64,000 bases of DNA from Planctomycetota bacterium (GTDB lineage Bacteria; Planctomycetota; GCA-002687715; DRQF01). The translations under genes were made by a program, and so were the position numbers. Below the pieces are notes generated by a model. That model saw nothing but the letters and a program-made list of their open reading frames with translations. It searched no databases and was not told the DNA's origin. This document shows positions 8,976 to 16,638 of the stretch, in pieces. The stretch lies in the NCBI GenBank assembly GCA_020639295.1, contig JACKGY010000006.1, positions 124,001 through 188,000 on the forward strand, written 5' to 3'. Numbering within the stretch: position 1 is the stretch's first letter; every line of letters starts with the position of its first letter.

Positions 8976-9064
8976 GCGTCAACCTCATTCATGCTGCGTC
9001 GCTGGACGGAAAGGACGCGTCCTTTCCTGAATAATTGAAGTGGCCAATTACGAAATAACCCAGC

Positions 9065-9070
9065 TATAAT
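9065..9070 (+). promoter_or_regulatory. Candidate -10 box for the SufR-like gene
   Basis: A perfect TATAAT stands out in an AT-richer stretch of the 148-bp divergent region between the sigma factor (start 8975) and the SufR-like gene (start 9124). It would place transcription start near 9077, about 47 bases before the GTG. No good -35 hexamer is found at the usual spacing; TTGAAG at 9035-9040 is too far (24 bases). Activator dependence or another sigma factor is possible. Confidence 0.4.
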
Positions 9071-9123
9071 CGGCGCGCAAGCCTGCACACGAAATTGGCT
9101 CAGACAGCGGACTAGGCACAGCC

Positions 9124-9768
9124 GTGCACATCGATTCGAACGCCAAGGCCCGGGACAAGATTCTGTATTTGCTCAAGACCCGCGGCGCCATGACCTCGAG
9201 CCAGCTCGCCAGCGCGCTCGAGATCACCGCGATCGCCGTCCGGCAGCACCTGCAGATGCTCGAGGCCGAGTCCATGGTGATGCACACGATCCGCAAGGGA
9301 CGCGTCGGCCGACCGGCGCACGTCTGGCACCTCACCGCGGCGGCGAACGCGCATTTCCCCGATCACCATGCCGAGCTCACGCTCGGGCTCATCGACGCGG
9401 TCCGGGAGGCCCATGGCCCCGAAGGGCTGCAGGCCGTTCTGCACATCTGGGCCAAGGGCCTGGCCGACCGATCGGCCGAGAGCTTCGGCGCCGGCCCCGA
9501 GGAGCTCCGCGACCGCATCGCCGCGCTGGTGTCGATGCGACGCGAGCAGGGCTACATGGCCGAGTGGTCGGAGAACAAGGACGGCAGCTTCCAGCTGATC
9601 GAGAACCACTGTCCGATCGGCGACGCCGCCTGTGCCTGTGACGAGATCTGCTCCGGCGAGTCGATGATCTTCAGCCGACTCCTCGGCGAGGACGTGACCG
9701 TGAAACGGCGCGAGCACATCCCGAGCGGCGACCGCCGCTGCCTCTACGAGATCAAGAAGTCGAGCTGA
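9124..9768 (+). CDS. SufR-like winged-helix transcriptional regulator with Fe-S ligand cysteines
   Basis: 214 residues from a GTG start. An N-terminal winged helix-turn-helix (residues 8-70; TSSQLASALEITAIAVRQHL then the wing RKGRVGRPAHVWHLT) is followed by an all-helical linker and a C-terminal Cys-rich domain. Cysteines at 163, 170, 172, 176 and 206 lie in ENHCPIGDAACACDEIC and DRRCLY, the arrangement seen in SufR-type regulators that hold an Fe-S cluster and control Fe-S assembly genes. No suf or isc genes are in the window, so its targets here are unknown; the divergent sigma factor promoter and its own are the nearest candidates. Confidence 0.85.
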   Translation: MHIDSNAKARDKILYLLKTRGAMTSSQLASALEITAIAVRQHLQMLEAESMVMHTIRKGRVGRPAHVWHLTAAANAHFPDHHAELTLGLIDAVREAHGPEGLQAVLHIWAKGLADRSAESFGAGPEELRDRIAALVSMRREQGYMAEWSENKDGSFQLIENHCPIGDAACACDEICSGESMIFSRLLGEDVTVKRREHIPSGDRRCLYEIKKSS

Positions 9769-9902
9769 TCAGCCCCGGCAGGCCTCATCCCGCCGCCCTC
9801 GCCCGCTAGGCCCCGGCCCGCCCCACGTGACCTCGCGGTCGAACCCCTCGGGCAGGACCGGAAGAAAGCAGCCCCGCGCGCATGGACACCGTCCGGTCCC
9901 GT

Positions 9903-10166
9903 TCAGCGCCCACGCGCAACCGGGCCGTGCCGGCGGCGCGACCGGCGGTGTTCATCGAGGCGCCTCCTCGTCCGCGCGTTCATGAAGCTGGCGACGATCC
10001 AGGACAGGAAGGCGAACACTCCGAGACAGAGCACCCAGATCTTCAGGATTCCGGGGAGAATCAGGAGCAAGGCCAGGAAGAGCAGCGGCGTCGAGATGGC
10101 CAATCCCTTCGCCCGCCGCCGCCTCCGTCGCGGACGGGGGGCCCCGCCTCTTGGCATCCCGGTCAT
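9903..10166 (-). CDS. Small two-helix membrane protein downstream of the molybdoenzyme
   Basis: 87 residues from the ATG at 10166, which overlaps the TGA of the molybdoenzyme gene (ATGA). It has an Arg-rich N-terminus, two hydrophobic helices (STPLLFLALLLILPGILKIW and VLCLGVFAFLSWIVASF) and an Arg-rich tail. Translational coupling suggests that it belongs to the membrane complex encoded upstream, perhaps as an accessory or assembly subunit. I recognise no family. Coding is supported by the coupling and by the clean two-helix pattern, not by homology. Confidence 0.55.
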   Translation of the reverse strand: MTGMPRGGAPRPRRRRRRAKGLAISTPLLFLALLLILPGILKIWVLCLGVFAFLSWIVASFMNARTRRRLDEHRRSRRRHGPVARGR

Positions 10167-12958
10167 GACTCGGACCGCAGCACGTAGGCGGAATCGGCCG
10201 GCCGCACGGCGCGGGCGAACCAGAGCGGACGCCTGAGGCCGAGCGCCGGGTCGGGAGCGCGGGCTTCCGCGAGCCATTCCTTGTAGACCGCGTAGGAACG
10301 GTCGATGTCGACCTCCACGTCGCCGTAACGATCACCCTCGCGCGCCTTCTCGACCCGCACCCGCTGATGCCAGCAGTGCATGCCCGAGATCGGATCCGGC
10401 TGGGGCGGGAAGGTCAGGTTCTGATGGACGCCGCCGTCCTTCCAGTAGATCTTGCTCGAATCGGGGTCACGCGACTCGAAGGGTTCGATGTCGCCGGTGC
10501 GTCGCACCCGGAACTTCGAGCCCTCGCGGACCAGGTCCACGGGGGCCGCGCCCCAGCGATCGGTCCCAGGTCCGGAGGAGAGCCGCCAGCGGCCGAGGTG
10601 ATGCGAGCAGGCGACGACGCCCGGACGAATGCCCTCGGTCACCCAGGCCCGGTTCACGTAGTGGCCGCTCACCGTGCTGACCCGCACCAGATCGCCGGTG
10701 GCGACGCCGAGCTGCGCGGCGTCGCCCGCGTTGATCCAGACGGGATTCGCGTTGGAGATCTCGTAGAGCCACTTGGCGTTGGCCGAGCGGGTGTGGATCA
10801 GCGTCGGGATGCGGAAGGTCGGAACCAGCGCGAACTCCCCCTTCGCGCGGTCCATCGTCCGCCAGTCGACGTGACTGCGGATGTAGTTCGGCAGCGCCTG
10901 GTCGGCGAAGCCCCACTCCACCATCGTGGCGGAGTGGAACTCGAGACGCCGCGACGGCGTCGCGAAGCCCTGGCGAGCATGACCCTCGACGTCGACCGCG
11001 ATCACCTGGCCGTTCTTCCGCCAGAGCCCGGACCCGGTATCGAGCTCGGCCCCATCGGTGCCGATCTCCTTCTCGTGGACCTCGAGGGTCTCGGCCTCGA
11101 CCTCGAAGGCACCGTAGCGGCGCATGAATTCGAGCGCCGAGAGCCCCTCCTTCGCCGCCGCCTCGGGAAGACCGGGGACGGAGTTGTCGAAGATCCAGCG
11201 GTAGTATTCCTCGATCGTGATCCGCTCGCCCGGACGATAAGGCGACTCGAAGTGCTGGCGGATGCCGAGGCTCCCGTCCTGGTCGATCGCCCAGCTGAGC
11301 GCGATCCAGAACTCGTCCTCTTCCCAGACCTCGCCGGGATTGGTCTCCCAGGTCCACTCGGTCCTTCTGCCCTCGCGCTCGGCGGCAACCCGGTGGACCG
11401 GCTGCCGGAAGCCGATCCAGCGCCCGGCGTGGGTCTCCTGGCTCATCAGGTCGTGGCGCTCGGAAGCGAGCCCCATGGGCAGGACGTAGTCGGCCCAGAG
11501 CGCGGTCTCGTTCCAGGTGGGCGTCAGGGTCGCGTGGCAGCCGACGCTGTCCTCGTTGGCCAGCATGTCCATCCAGGCGCAACCGTCGGGATTGGTCCAG
11601 ACCGGGTTGTAGACACGGCTGAAGTAGGTATCGATCCGGCCGCGGCCCTCACGCACGAGGTGCGGGAGGATGAAGGACAGCTCGTGGTGCGCGAGCGGCC
11701 ATTCGAGCGGATAGAGCAGCTCGCTCCAGACCTCCTGGGGACGCGGCTTCTTGAAGGGTGCCGCCTTGAACTTGTTGTCGTTCGCGAGGGCGGTGCCGCC
11801 CTTGGTCCCGACGCTGCCGGTCAGGACGCAGAGGAACTGGAGGCAGCGGGCCACCTGCCAGCCGCCCTTGTTGCCGGCGGCGGCGTTGCGCCAGACGTGG
11901 GCCGAGAGGCCCCCACGGGCGCGACCGATCTCCCGACCGATGGTGACCACCTGGGCGGCGTCGATGCCGCACTCGTCGGCGACCCATTCGGGCGTGTAGC
12001 GGTCGTACTCCGTCTTCAGCGCCTCGAGGAAGGCCCGGAACTCGGGCTCGGCGCCGGGACTCCGGGCGCGCAGGAAGTCCTTCCAGTTCACCCAGCGCCG
12101 GACGAAGTCCTCGTCGACCAGCCCTTCCTGGAGGATCACCCGGGCAAAGCCCAGCAGGAGCGCCGCCTCCGTCCCCGGGTAAGGCGCGATCCAGTGGTCG
12201 CTCATCGAAGCCGTGTTCGAGAGGCGAACGTCGACGGTCGCGATCTTCGCGCCGGCCATCTTGCCCTCGATGATCCGCTGCGCATGAGGATTGAAGTAGT
12301 GACCGGTCTCGAGGTGCGAGGAGAGCAGGAGGATGAACTTGGCGTGGGCGTGATCGGGCGACGGGCGATCGCCGTTCGACCAGAGCACGTAGCCGAGGCG
12401 GGCGGCGCCGGAACATACGTTGGTGTGGCTGTTGTGGCCGTCGACCCCCCAGGACTGGAGCACGCGGTCCATGTAGCCGTCGTGACCCGGTCGGCCGACG
12501 TGATACATGACCTCGGTCAGGCGCTTCTCGACGATCGCCTTGCGAATGCGCGCCGCCAGCGTCTCGATCACCTCGGCCCAGGTCGTCCGCTCGAAGCGGC
12601 CCTCGCCGCGGGGGCCGACCCTCCTCATCGGGTAGAGGATGCGTTGTTCGTCGTGGACCTGGGCCAGCGTGGCCGGGCCCTTGGCGCAGTTGCGGCCCCG
12701 AGAGCCAGGGTGGTAGGGGTTGCCCTCGAACTTCCTGACCCGGCCGGTTTCCTTGTCGATGTAGGCGACCAGACCACAGGCCGCCTCGCAGTTGAAGCAG
12801 ATCGTCGGGACGAGACGATAGTGCTTCTCGACCCGCCGCGGCCAGGACTTCGAATCGAGTTCGACCCAGTCGTCCCAGCGCTCGAGGGGTGGGAAGGACT
12901 CGAGAGGCGTGACCTGCCAGGCCTCACCGTTCGGCGCTCTGTCTCGTGCTTCGCTCAT
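10163..12958 (-). CDS. Molybdopterin oxidoreductase catalytic subunit (CISM family, substrate unknown)
   Basis: 931 residues from ATG 12958, overlapping the stop of the FeS/NrfD gene by 3 bases. A [4Fe-4S] site is formed by Cys54, Cys57, Cys61 and Cys91. NVCSGAARLGY probably carries the molybdenum-ligating Cys, and the GTKGGTA and MDMLANEDS stretches are typical of the DMSO-reductase superfamily. The C-terminal dinucleotide-binding domain follows. There is no twin-arginine signal, so the enzyme should be cytoplasmic, as reported for the sulfite dehydrogenase SoeA; polysulfide, thiosulfate or tetrathionate chemistry are alternatives. With its neighbour it forms a quinone-linked complex. The frame remains open to 14119, but that part overlaps the FeS/NrfD gene and is a shadow. 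Confidence 0.88.
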   Translation of the reverse strand: MSEARDRAPNGEAWQVTPLESFPPLERWDDWVELDSKSWPRRVEKHYRLVPTICFNCEAACGLVAYIDKETGRVRKFEGNPYHPGSRGRNCAKGPATLAQVHDEQRILYPMRRVGPRGEGRFERTTWAEVIETLAARIRKAIVEKRLTEVMYHVGRPGHDGYMDRVLQSWGVDGHNSHTNVCSGAARLGYVLWSNGDRPSPDHAHAKFILLLSSHLETGHYFNPHAQRIIEGKMAGAKIATVDVRLSNTASMSDHWIAPYPGTEAALLLGFARVILQEGLVDEDFVRRWVNWKDFLRARSPGAEPEFRAFLEALKTEYDRYTPEWVADECGIDAAQVVTIGREIGRARGGLSAHVWRNAAAGNKGGWQVARCLQFLCVLTGSVGTKGGTALANDNKFKAAPFKKPRPQEVWSELLYPLEWPLAHHELSFILPHLVREGRGRIDTYFSRVYNPVWTNPDGCAWMDMLANEDSVGCHATLTPTWNETALWADYVLPMGLASERHDLMSQETHAGRWIGFRQPVHRVAAEREGRRTEWTWETNPGEVWEEDEFWIALSWAIDQDGSLGIRQHFESPYRPGERITIEEYYRWIFDNSVPGLPEAAAKEGLSALEFMRRYGAFEVEAETLEVHEKEIGTDGAELDTGSGLWRKNGQVIAVDVEGHARQGFATPSRRLEFHSATMVEWGFADQALPNYIRSHVDWRTMDRAKGEFALVPTFRIPTLIHTRSANAKWLYEISNANPVWINAGDAAQLGVATGDLVRVSTVSGHYVNRAWVTEGIRPGVVACSHHLGRWRLSSGPGTDRWGAAPVDLVREGSKFRVRRTGDIEPFESRDPDSSKIYWKDGGVHQNLTFPPQPDPISGMHCWHQRVRVEKAREGDRYGDVEVDIDRSYAVYKEWLAEARAPDPALGLRRPLWFARAVRPADSAYVLRSES

Positions 12959-14463
12959 GAGTTCGGCACCGCCTGTCCGGCCCGGATCCAGGACCGTTCG
13001 TAGAAGAAGAGGCCCATCGTGGCGCAGGCCAGTCCGAGGATCAGGCAGATCCAGCGCAGCCAGGTCAGGCCACCGAGCAGAAGCCCGATCTGAGCGCTCA
13101 CCGCCCCCAGCACCATCAGACTCACCGCGGCCTGACAACGGAACGAATCGCGCAGGATCGCCTCGGCGAGCTGCGCCGCACGACCCCGGACCGCGCGCTG
13201 ACGCTCGTAGACCATGCCGAAGGCGCAGATCACCGCCAGCCAGACGAATGCGTGACCGCAGGGGTTGTGGTAACCGTGAGCCGGGACCTGGGGCAGCAAC
13301 ATGCCGAGCGCGGCACCGAACAGCGCGGCGCGAGCAACCAGTTGCAGGAAGAGCCCCTTCTCCAGCCACAGGTCGCGGCCCTTGCACTGGCCGAAGAGCC
13401 AGGCCGAGTAACCGGAGGCCATCACCGCCACCGGCAGATCGATCCAGCGCAGGACGTCGGCCATTCGATCGGCCCCGACCAGGCGACAGACCAACGAGAG
13501 ACCGATCAGCAGGCCGAAGGCGGTGAGCACCCATGCACCCTTGACCAGCCAGGAGCGGGTATTCGGCTGGAGAAGGATCTTCCAGAACCGTTCCCAACGA
13601 CCCAGGTCGTGGACGAGAAGGACGTTGGTCACGCCGAGGAAGATGAGTGCCACGAGTTCGGGCAGGTAGTCCCGGGCGGCGCCGGCGCTCGCCCCGACCA
13701 GCGCCGCGACCGGCGCGAAGATCATGGCGCCCGCGGCCACGTTCTTGGTCAGGAGGTAGGTCCAGACGTGCCAGCCCCAGGCCGGCTTGTGGTGGACGTC
13801 GAGCGTGGTGATCAGATCCTGCGGCATCTCGAAGCCACCGGGAACCGGCGGCGGCGGCGCCGCGCGATCGGCCCAGAGATACTGCGGTGGCTCGGCGGCA
13901 CAGCCCGGCTCGATCGACTCCGGCAGCACATCCAGATACCAGACGCGCGGCTTCGTCTCCTTCTCGAGGCGTCTCTGCGAGGTCGCCTCGTCCCGGATCA
14001 AACCGGCGATGCGGGAACCTGAGTCGTCGACGTCGCCGGCCACGATCGCCTGTTCCGGACAGACGATGACGCAAGCCGGTTCGAGTCCGACCTCGGTACG
14101 ATGCGCGCAGTAATGGCACTTCTCGGCCGTGCCGCGCTCCTCGTTCAGATAGAGCGCGTCATAGGGACAGGCCTGCATGCAGGCCCGACAGCCGATGCAC
14201 TGATCCCGATCGAGATCGACGATCGCATCCGGCCGCTTGTGCAGGGCCGTCACCGGGCAGATCTCGACACAGGGCGCGGCATCGCAGTGATTGCAGCGCA
14301 ACACGGTGAAGTGCCGGCGGACGTCGGGGAAGCTGCCCTTCTCCGTGTACTTCACCCAGGTGCGGAAGTCACCGAGGGGAACCTCGTTCTCCGCCTTGCA
14401 GGCGACGGTGCAGGCATGGCAGCCGATGCAGCGGCGCTGGTCGATGACGAATCCGTATCCCAT
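12955..14463 (-). CDS. Fused FeS electron-transfer and NrfD/PsrC-like membrane subunit
   Basis: 502 residues from ATG 14463. Residues 1-190 are a DmsB/PsrB-type ferredoxin with four cysteine clusters (CIGCHACTVAC at 12-22, CNHCDAAPCVEIC, CIGCRACMQAC, CHYCAHRTEVGLEPACVIVC), enough for four [4Fe-4S] centres. Residues 265-500 contain about eight hydrophobic helices in the NrfD/PsrC pattern, which binds quinone. In most such complexes these are two separate genes, so this is a B-C fusion. It precedes the catalytic subunit with an ATGA overlap. The IS1-like element ends 37 bases upstream of the start codon, so the native promoter may be separated from the gene or replaced. Confidence 0.88.
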   Translation of the reverse strand: MGYGFVIDQRRCIGCHACTVACKAENEVPLGDFRTWVKYTEKGSFPDVRRHFTVLRCNHCDAAPCVEICPVTALHKRPDAIVDLDRDQCIGCRACMQACPYDALYLNEERGTAEKCHYCAHRTEVGLEPACVIVCPEQAIVAGDVDDSGSRIAGLIRDEATSQRRLEKETKPRVWYLDVLPESIEPGCAAEPPQYLWADRAAPPPPVPGGFEMPQDLITTLDVHHKPAWGWHVWTYLLTKNVAAGAMIFAPVAALVGASAGAARDYLPELVALIFLGVTNVLLVHDLGRWERFWKILLQPNTRSWLVKGAWVLTAFGLLIGLSLVCRLVGADRMADVLRWIDLPVAVMASGYSAWLFGQCKGRDLWLEKGLFLQLVARAALFGAALGMLLPQVPAHGYHNPCGHAFVWLAVICAFGMVYERQRAVRGRAAQLAEAILRDSFRCQAAVSLMVLGAVSAQIGLLLGGLTWLRWICLILGLACATMGLFFYERSWIRAGQAVPNS

Positions 14464-14500
14464 GGGGGACAGGGTGCATGGATTCCCGGAACAATTCAAT

Positions 14501-14528
14501 GATACTGGCCGACTTCGCTGTTGGTGGC
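14501..14528 (+). repeat. Left terminal inverted repeat of the IS1-like element
   Basis: Begins GATACTGGC, then CGACTTCGCTG, then TTGGTGGC. It matches the outer part of the right end (15699-15725, reverse strand) at 17 of the first 20 positions, and both arms of the 7505-7655 element. Confidence 0.75.
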
Positions 14529-14607
14529 TCGATGGATCCACCGGGGACGCCACCAACCCGGACTCGAAAGGGCCTCAATCCGGAGAGCGTTCCCCCGGCT
14601 TGATCCG

Positions 14608-15612
14608 TCAGATGGAGGCCGGAGCGATTCTCCACGACCGTCCGGTCAGGTCTCGAAAGCGGAATCGACGATCGACGACACCGATGTGCTGTGCCGGAGT
14701 CTGGACATCGCCGTTGAAGCGGGGGCGGATGTAGTTCCGATAGGCCACGAAGATCCAGGCATGTTCCTCCAGGCGATCGCGCCGTTTGGAGACCAGCCAG
14801 CTGCGTCGCCTGAGCCGCGAGATGTTGTCACGGAACATGGCGTTGGTGTGATTGATTGGAAACAGCGGGTTGCCGGGGCCGCGGGGCAGCCTGCCCGAGT
14901 GCCGCTCATGACCGAGGAGTGCATCTCCGAACCCTCTCCGGGCGAGTCCGGGATAGCTCGGCTTGCAGTCGCTCACGAAGGTGATCCTGGCGCTTGGCCC
15001 GAGCCGCCTTCCTGCGGCCTCGAGGACCTTCGCGACGCAAGCGCGTGAATTGGCTGGTCGACGACCGTGGCTTCGTTCATGCCGCTTGATCAGCTGCTTG
15101 CGGCGCACGCTCTTGCGTCCCCCAGGGCGAATGGAATCACAGGCCTGCTCGACGATGTAGCGGCTCTTCTCGTCGATCAGGATCGCCTGCGTCACCGGCA
15201 TCGTCGTCCGACAGAATTCGAAGGTCTCGAGTTCATCGAATTGGAATCGCCTGGTTCCGGCGATTGACCGGCCATGCCAGTCATGAAAGCGCCGGCATTG
15301 CTCGGCGAGACGTCGAAACTTGGACATGATGGTTCGCCTCGCAACGCGCAGGATGCGACCCGCCTGTCGGAATCCGACGCCGCTGACGAGGAGGCTGAAC
15401 AAGGTGGCATCGATCGCCGGCTTGCGTTGGCGGTGGCTGTAGTGAAGGGACTGCTCGGAGAACGTTCGAAGGCAGGAGCGGCAACGGAAGCGCCGGATGT
15501 CCATGCGGCGAGTCGAATTGGGGTAGCGACCCCACCGGATGAAGAAGAGCTCGTCCTTCGTAGATGTGGCCTGGCACGCTTCATAGGGGCAACGGGAAGG
15601 CTGGATGAACAT
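14608..15612 (-). CDS. IS1-family-like transposase
   Basis: 334 residues. An N-terminal zinc finger (Cys8, Cys13, Cys44, Cys47; CRSCLRTFS) resembles InsA, followed by a helix-turn-helix region (GFRQAGRILRVARRTIMSKF). The catalytic domain has Asp in FDELETF and Asp in FVSDCKPSYPG. The C-terminal stretch INHTNAMFRDNISRLRRRSW aligns by eye with the IS1 InsB region IERHNLNLRQHLARL, but Asn replaces the catalytic Glu seen there. Either this branch uses another acid (Glu in RLEEHAWIF is close) or the enzyme is inactive. A single uninterrupted frame is used, so no programmed frameshift is needed. The gene runs antisense to the lipase that follows. Confidence 0.85.
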   Translation of the reverse strand: MFIQPSRCPYEACQATSTKDELFFIRWGRYPNSTRRMDIRRFRCRSCLRTFSEQSLHYSHRQRKPAIDATLFSLLVSGVGFRQAGRILRVARRTIMSKFRRLAEQCRRFHDWHGRSIAGTRRFQFDELETFEFCRTTMPVTQAILIDEKSRYIVEQACDSIRPGGRKSVRRKQLIKRHERSHGRRPANSRACVAKVLEAAGRRLGPSARITFVSDCKPSYPGLARRGFGDALLGHERHSGRLPRGPGNPLFPINHTNAMFRDNISRLRRRSWLVSKRRDRLEEHAWIFVAYRNYIRPRFNGDVQTPAQHIGVVDRRFRFRDLTGRSWRIAPASI

Positions 15613-15698
15613 CGATCGGTCGGGCGAGGGCCATGGGGTATCCTAAGGATCGTTGCGCTTTGATCCTGGTGGCAGGAAAGTCGATGGGAATGATGCGA

Positions 15699-15725
15699 AG
15701 GCCAACAGCCAAGTGAGCCAGTATC
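15699..15725 (-). repeat. Right terminal inverted repeat of the IS1-like element
   Basis: Reads GATACTGGCTCACTTGGCTG then TTGG inward on the minus strand. The first 24 bases are identical to the left arm of the MITE at 7505, closer than to the element's own left end. Confidence 0.75.
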
Positions 15726-15726
15726 C

Positions 15727-16638
15727 GTGAAACGGCTTCCGACCTCGATCCGAGAACTCCGCCGCGTCCCGAACCACCACTGGTCCTATCTGGAGCGCAG
15801 CGGGGAGTTCCCGTTCGATGCCCAGGCAGCGGGCTGGACCGATGCCAATGGTTGGTGGCTGGCCGAGCTGTCGTTCCTCGCCTACGTCAGTCGCCTGGAC
15901 TTCGCGCGGCCGATTCTCGAGCGGGTCGGGTTCGAGGGGGCGACCTGGATCACCCGGGAGGGTACCCACCTCTTCCTGGCCAGGGCTCCGGAGTTCGCGG
16001 TGGTGGCCTTTCGCGGCACGCTTCTCAACGAGCCGCGGAATCTGCTGACCGACCTGCGGTTCGGACTCGCCGAACTCGAGGGTCTGGGCCGGGTTCACCG
16101 GGGGTTCAAGGAGGCGCTCGACCTGGTCTGGGACGACCTTCGCCAGAGGCTGGATGCGCTCCCGGTCGGCCTGCCGGTCTGGTTCACCGGGCATTCACTG
16201 GGCGCCGCACTCGCGACCCTGGCCGCGGGTCGTTGGCCAGGTCCGGGTCGCCGGCTCTGCACTTTCGGATCGCCCAGGGTCGGCGACGCGAGCTTCGCCG
16301 ACGCCTTCCCCCTTCCCGATCACCCCCGCGTCGTCCACCAGAACGATCTGGTGACCGTCCTGCCGCCGCCGATCGGCTATCGCCACGTCGGTCGGGTCGT
16401 CCACCTGAAGGACGATGGGAGCCTGGCGGACGGGACCGGCTTTCGCGGCCGCCTGGCCCGGAACCTGAAGCGCCGAATTCCCGGCTTCCTCGCCCGCCTG
16501 GGTCGACCAGGAGACGCGCTCGACTACCTGGTGCAGGAGAACGTCTTCACCGACCACTGTCCGATCTCCTACGTCATCCGCAGCTGGAATCACCTCGAGG
16601 CGGCCATGGGCGGCCGCAGCCGGACCGGTTCGTCGTAG
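15727..16638 (+). CDS. Class 3 (fungal-type) lipase
   Basis: 303 residues from GTG 15727. The nucleophile elbow is GHSLG with Ser157; Asp207 (HQNDLVTVLPP) and the His in TDHCPISY complete a probable Ser-Asp-His triad. The oxyanion-side FRGT motif (about 95-98) and FGSPRVGD (180-187) are characteristic of the lipase class 3 fold. No signal peptide is visible, so it is cytoplasmic or exported by an unusual route. The start codon lies one base beyond the IS end, and the protein seems complete at the N-terminus. Its 3' end overlaps the convergent molybdopterin oxidoreductase gene by 49 bases. Confidence 0.88.
   Translation: MKRLPTSIRELRRVPNHHWSYLERSGEFPFDAQAAGWTDANGWWLAELSFLAYVSRLDFARPILERVGFEGATWITREGTHLFLARAPEFAVVAFRGTLLNEPRNLLTDLRFGLAELEGLGRVHRGFKEALDLVWDDLRQRLDALPVGLPVWFTGHSLGAALATLAAGRWPGPGRRLCTFGSPRVGDASFADAFPLPDHPRVVHQNDLVTVLPPPIGYRHVGRVVHLKDDGSLADGTGFRGRLARNLKRRIPGFLARLGRPGDALDYLVQENVFTDHCPISYVIRSWNHLEAAMGGRSRTGSS

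Larger units (their letters stand above)
14501..15725. mobile_element. IS1-like insertion sequence
   Basis: A 1225-bp element containing one transposase gene (14608-15612, minus) and imperfect terminal inverted repeats starting GATACTGGC. The left end has a further inverted pair, GTTGGTGGC at 14520-14528 and GCCACCAAC around 14549-14557. The ends loosely resemble those of IS1. No target duplication could be seen, which may mean an old insertion. It separates the FeS/NrfD operon from the lipase gene, and its right end is one base from the lipase start codon. Confidence 0.75.

Noticed and set aside
10367..13003. An 878-codon open frame on the plus strand
   Set aside because: Fully antisense to the molybdoenzyme gene, which has clear motifs; no domain in the antisense product.
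12959..14119. N-terminal extension of the molybdoenzyme frame
   Set aside because: Overlaps the FeS/NrfD gene in another frame and gives Arg/Gly-rich sequence; the ATG at 12958 forms a typical ATGA junction.
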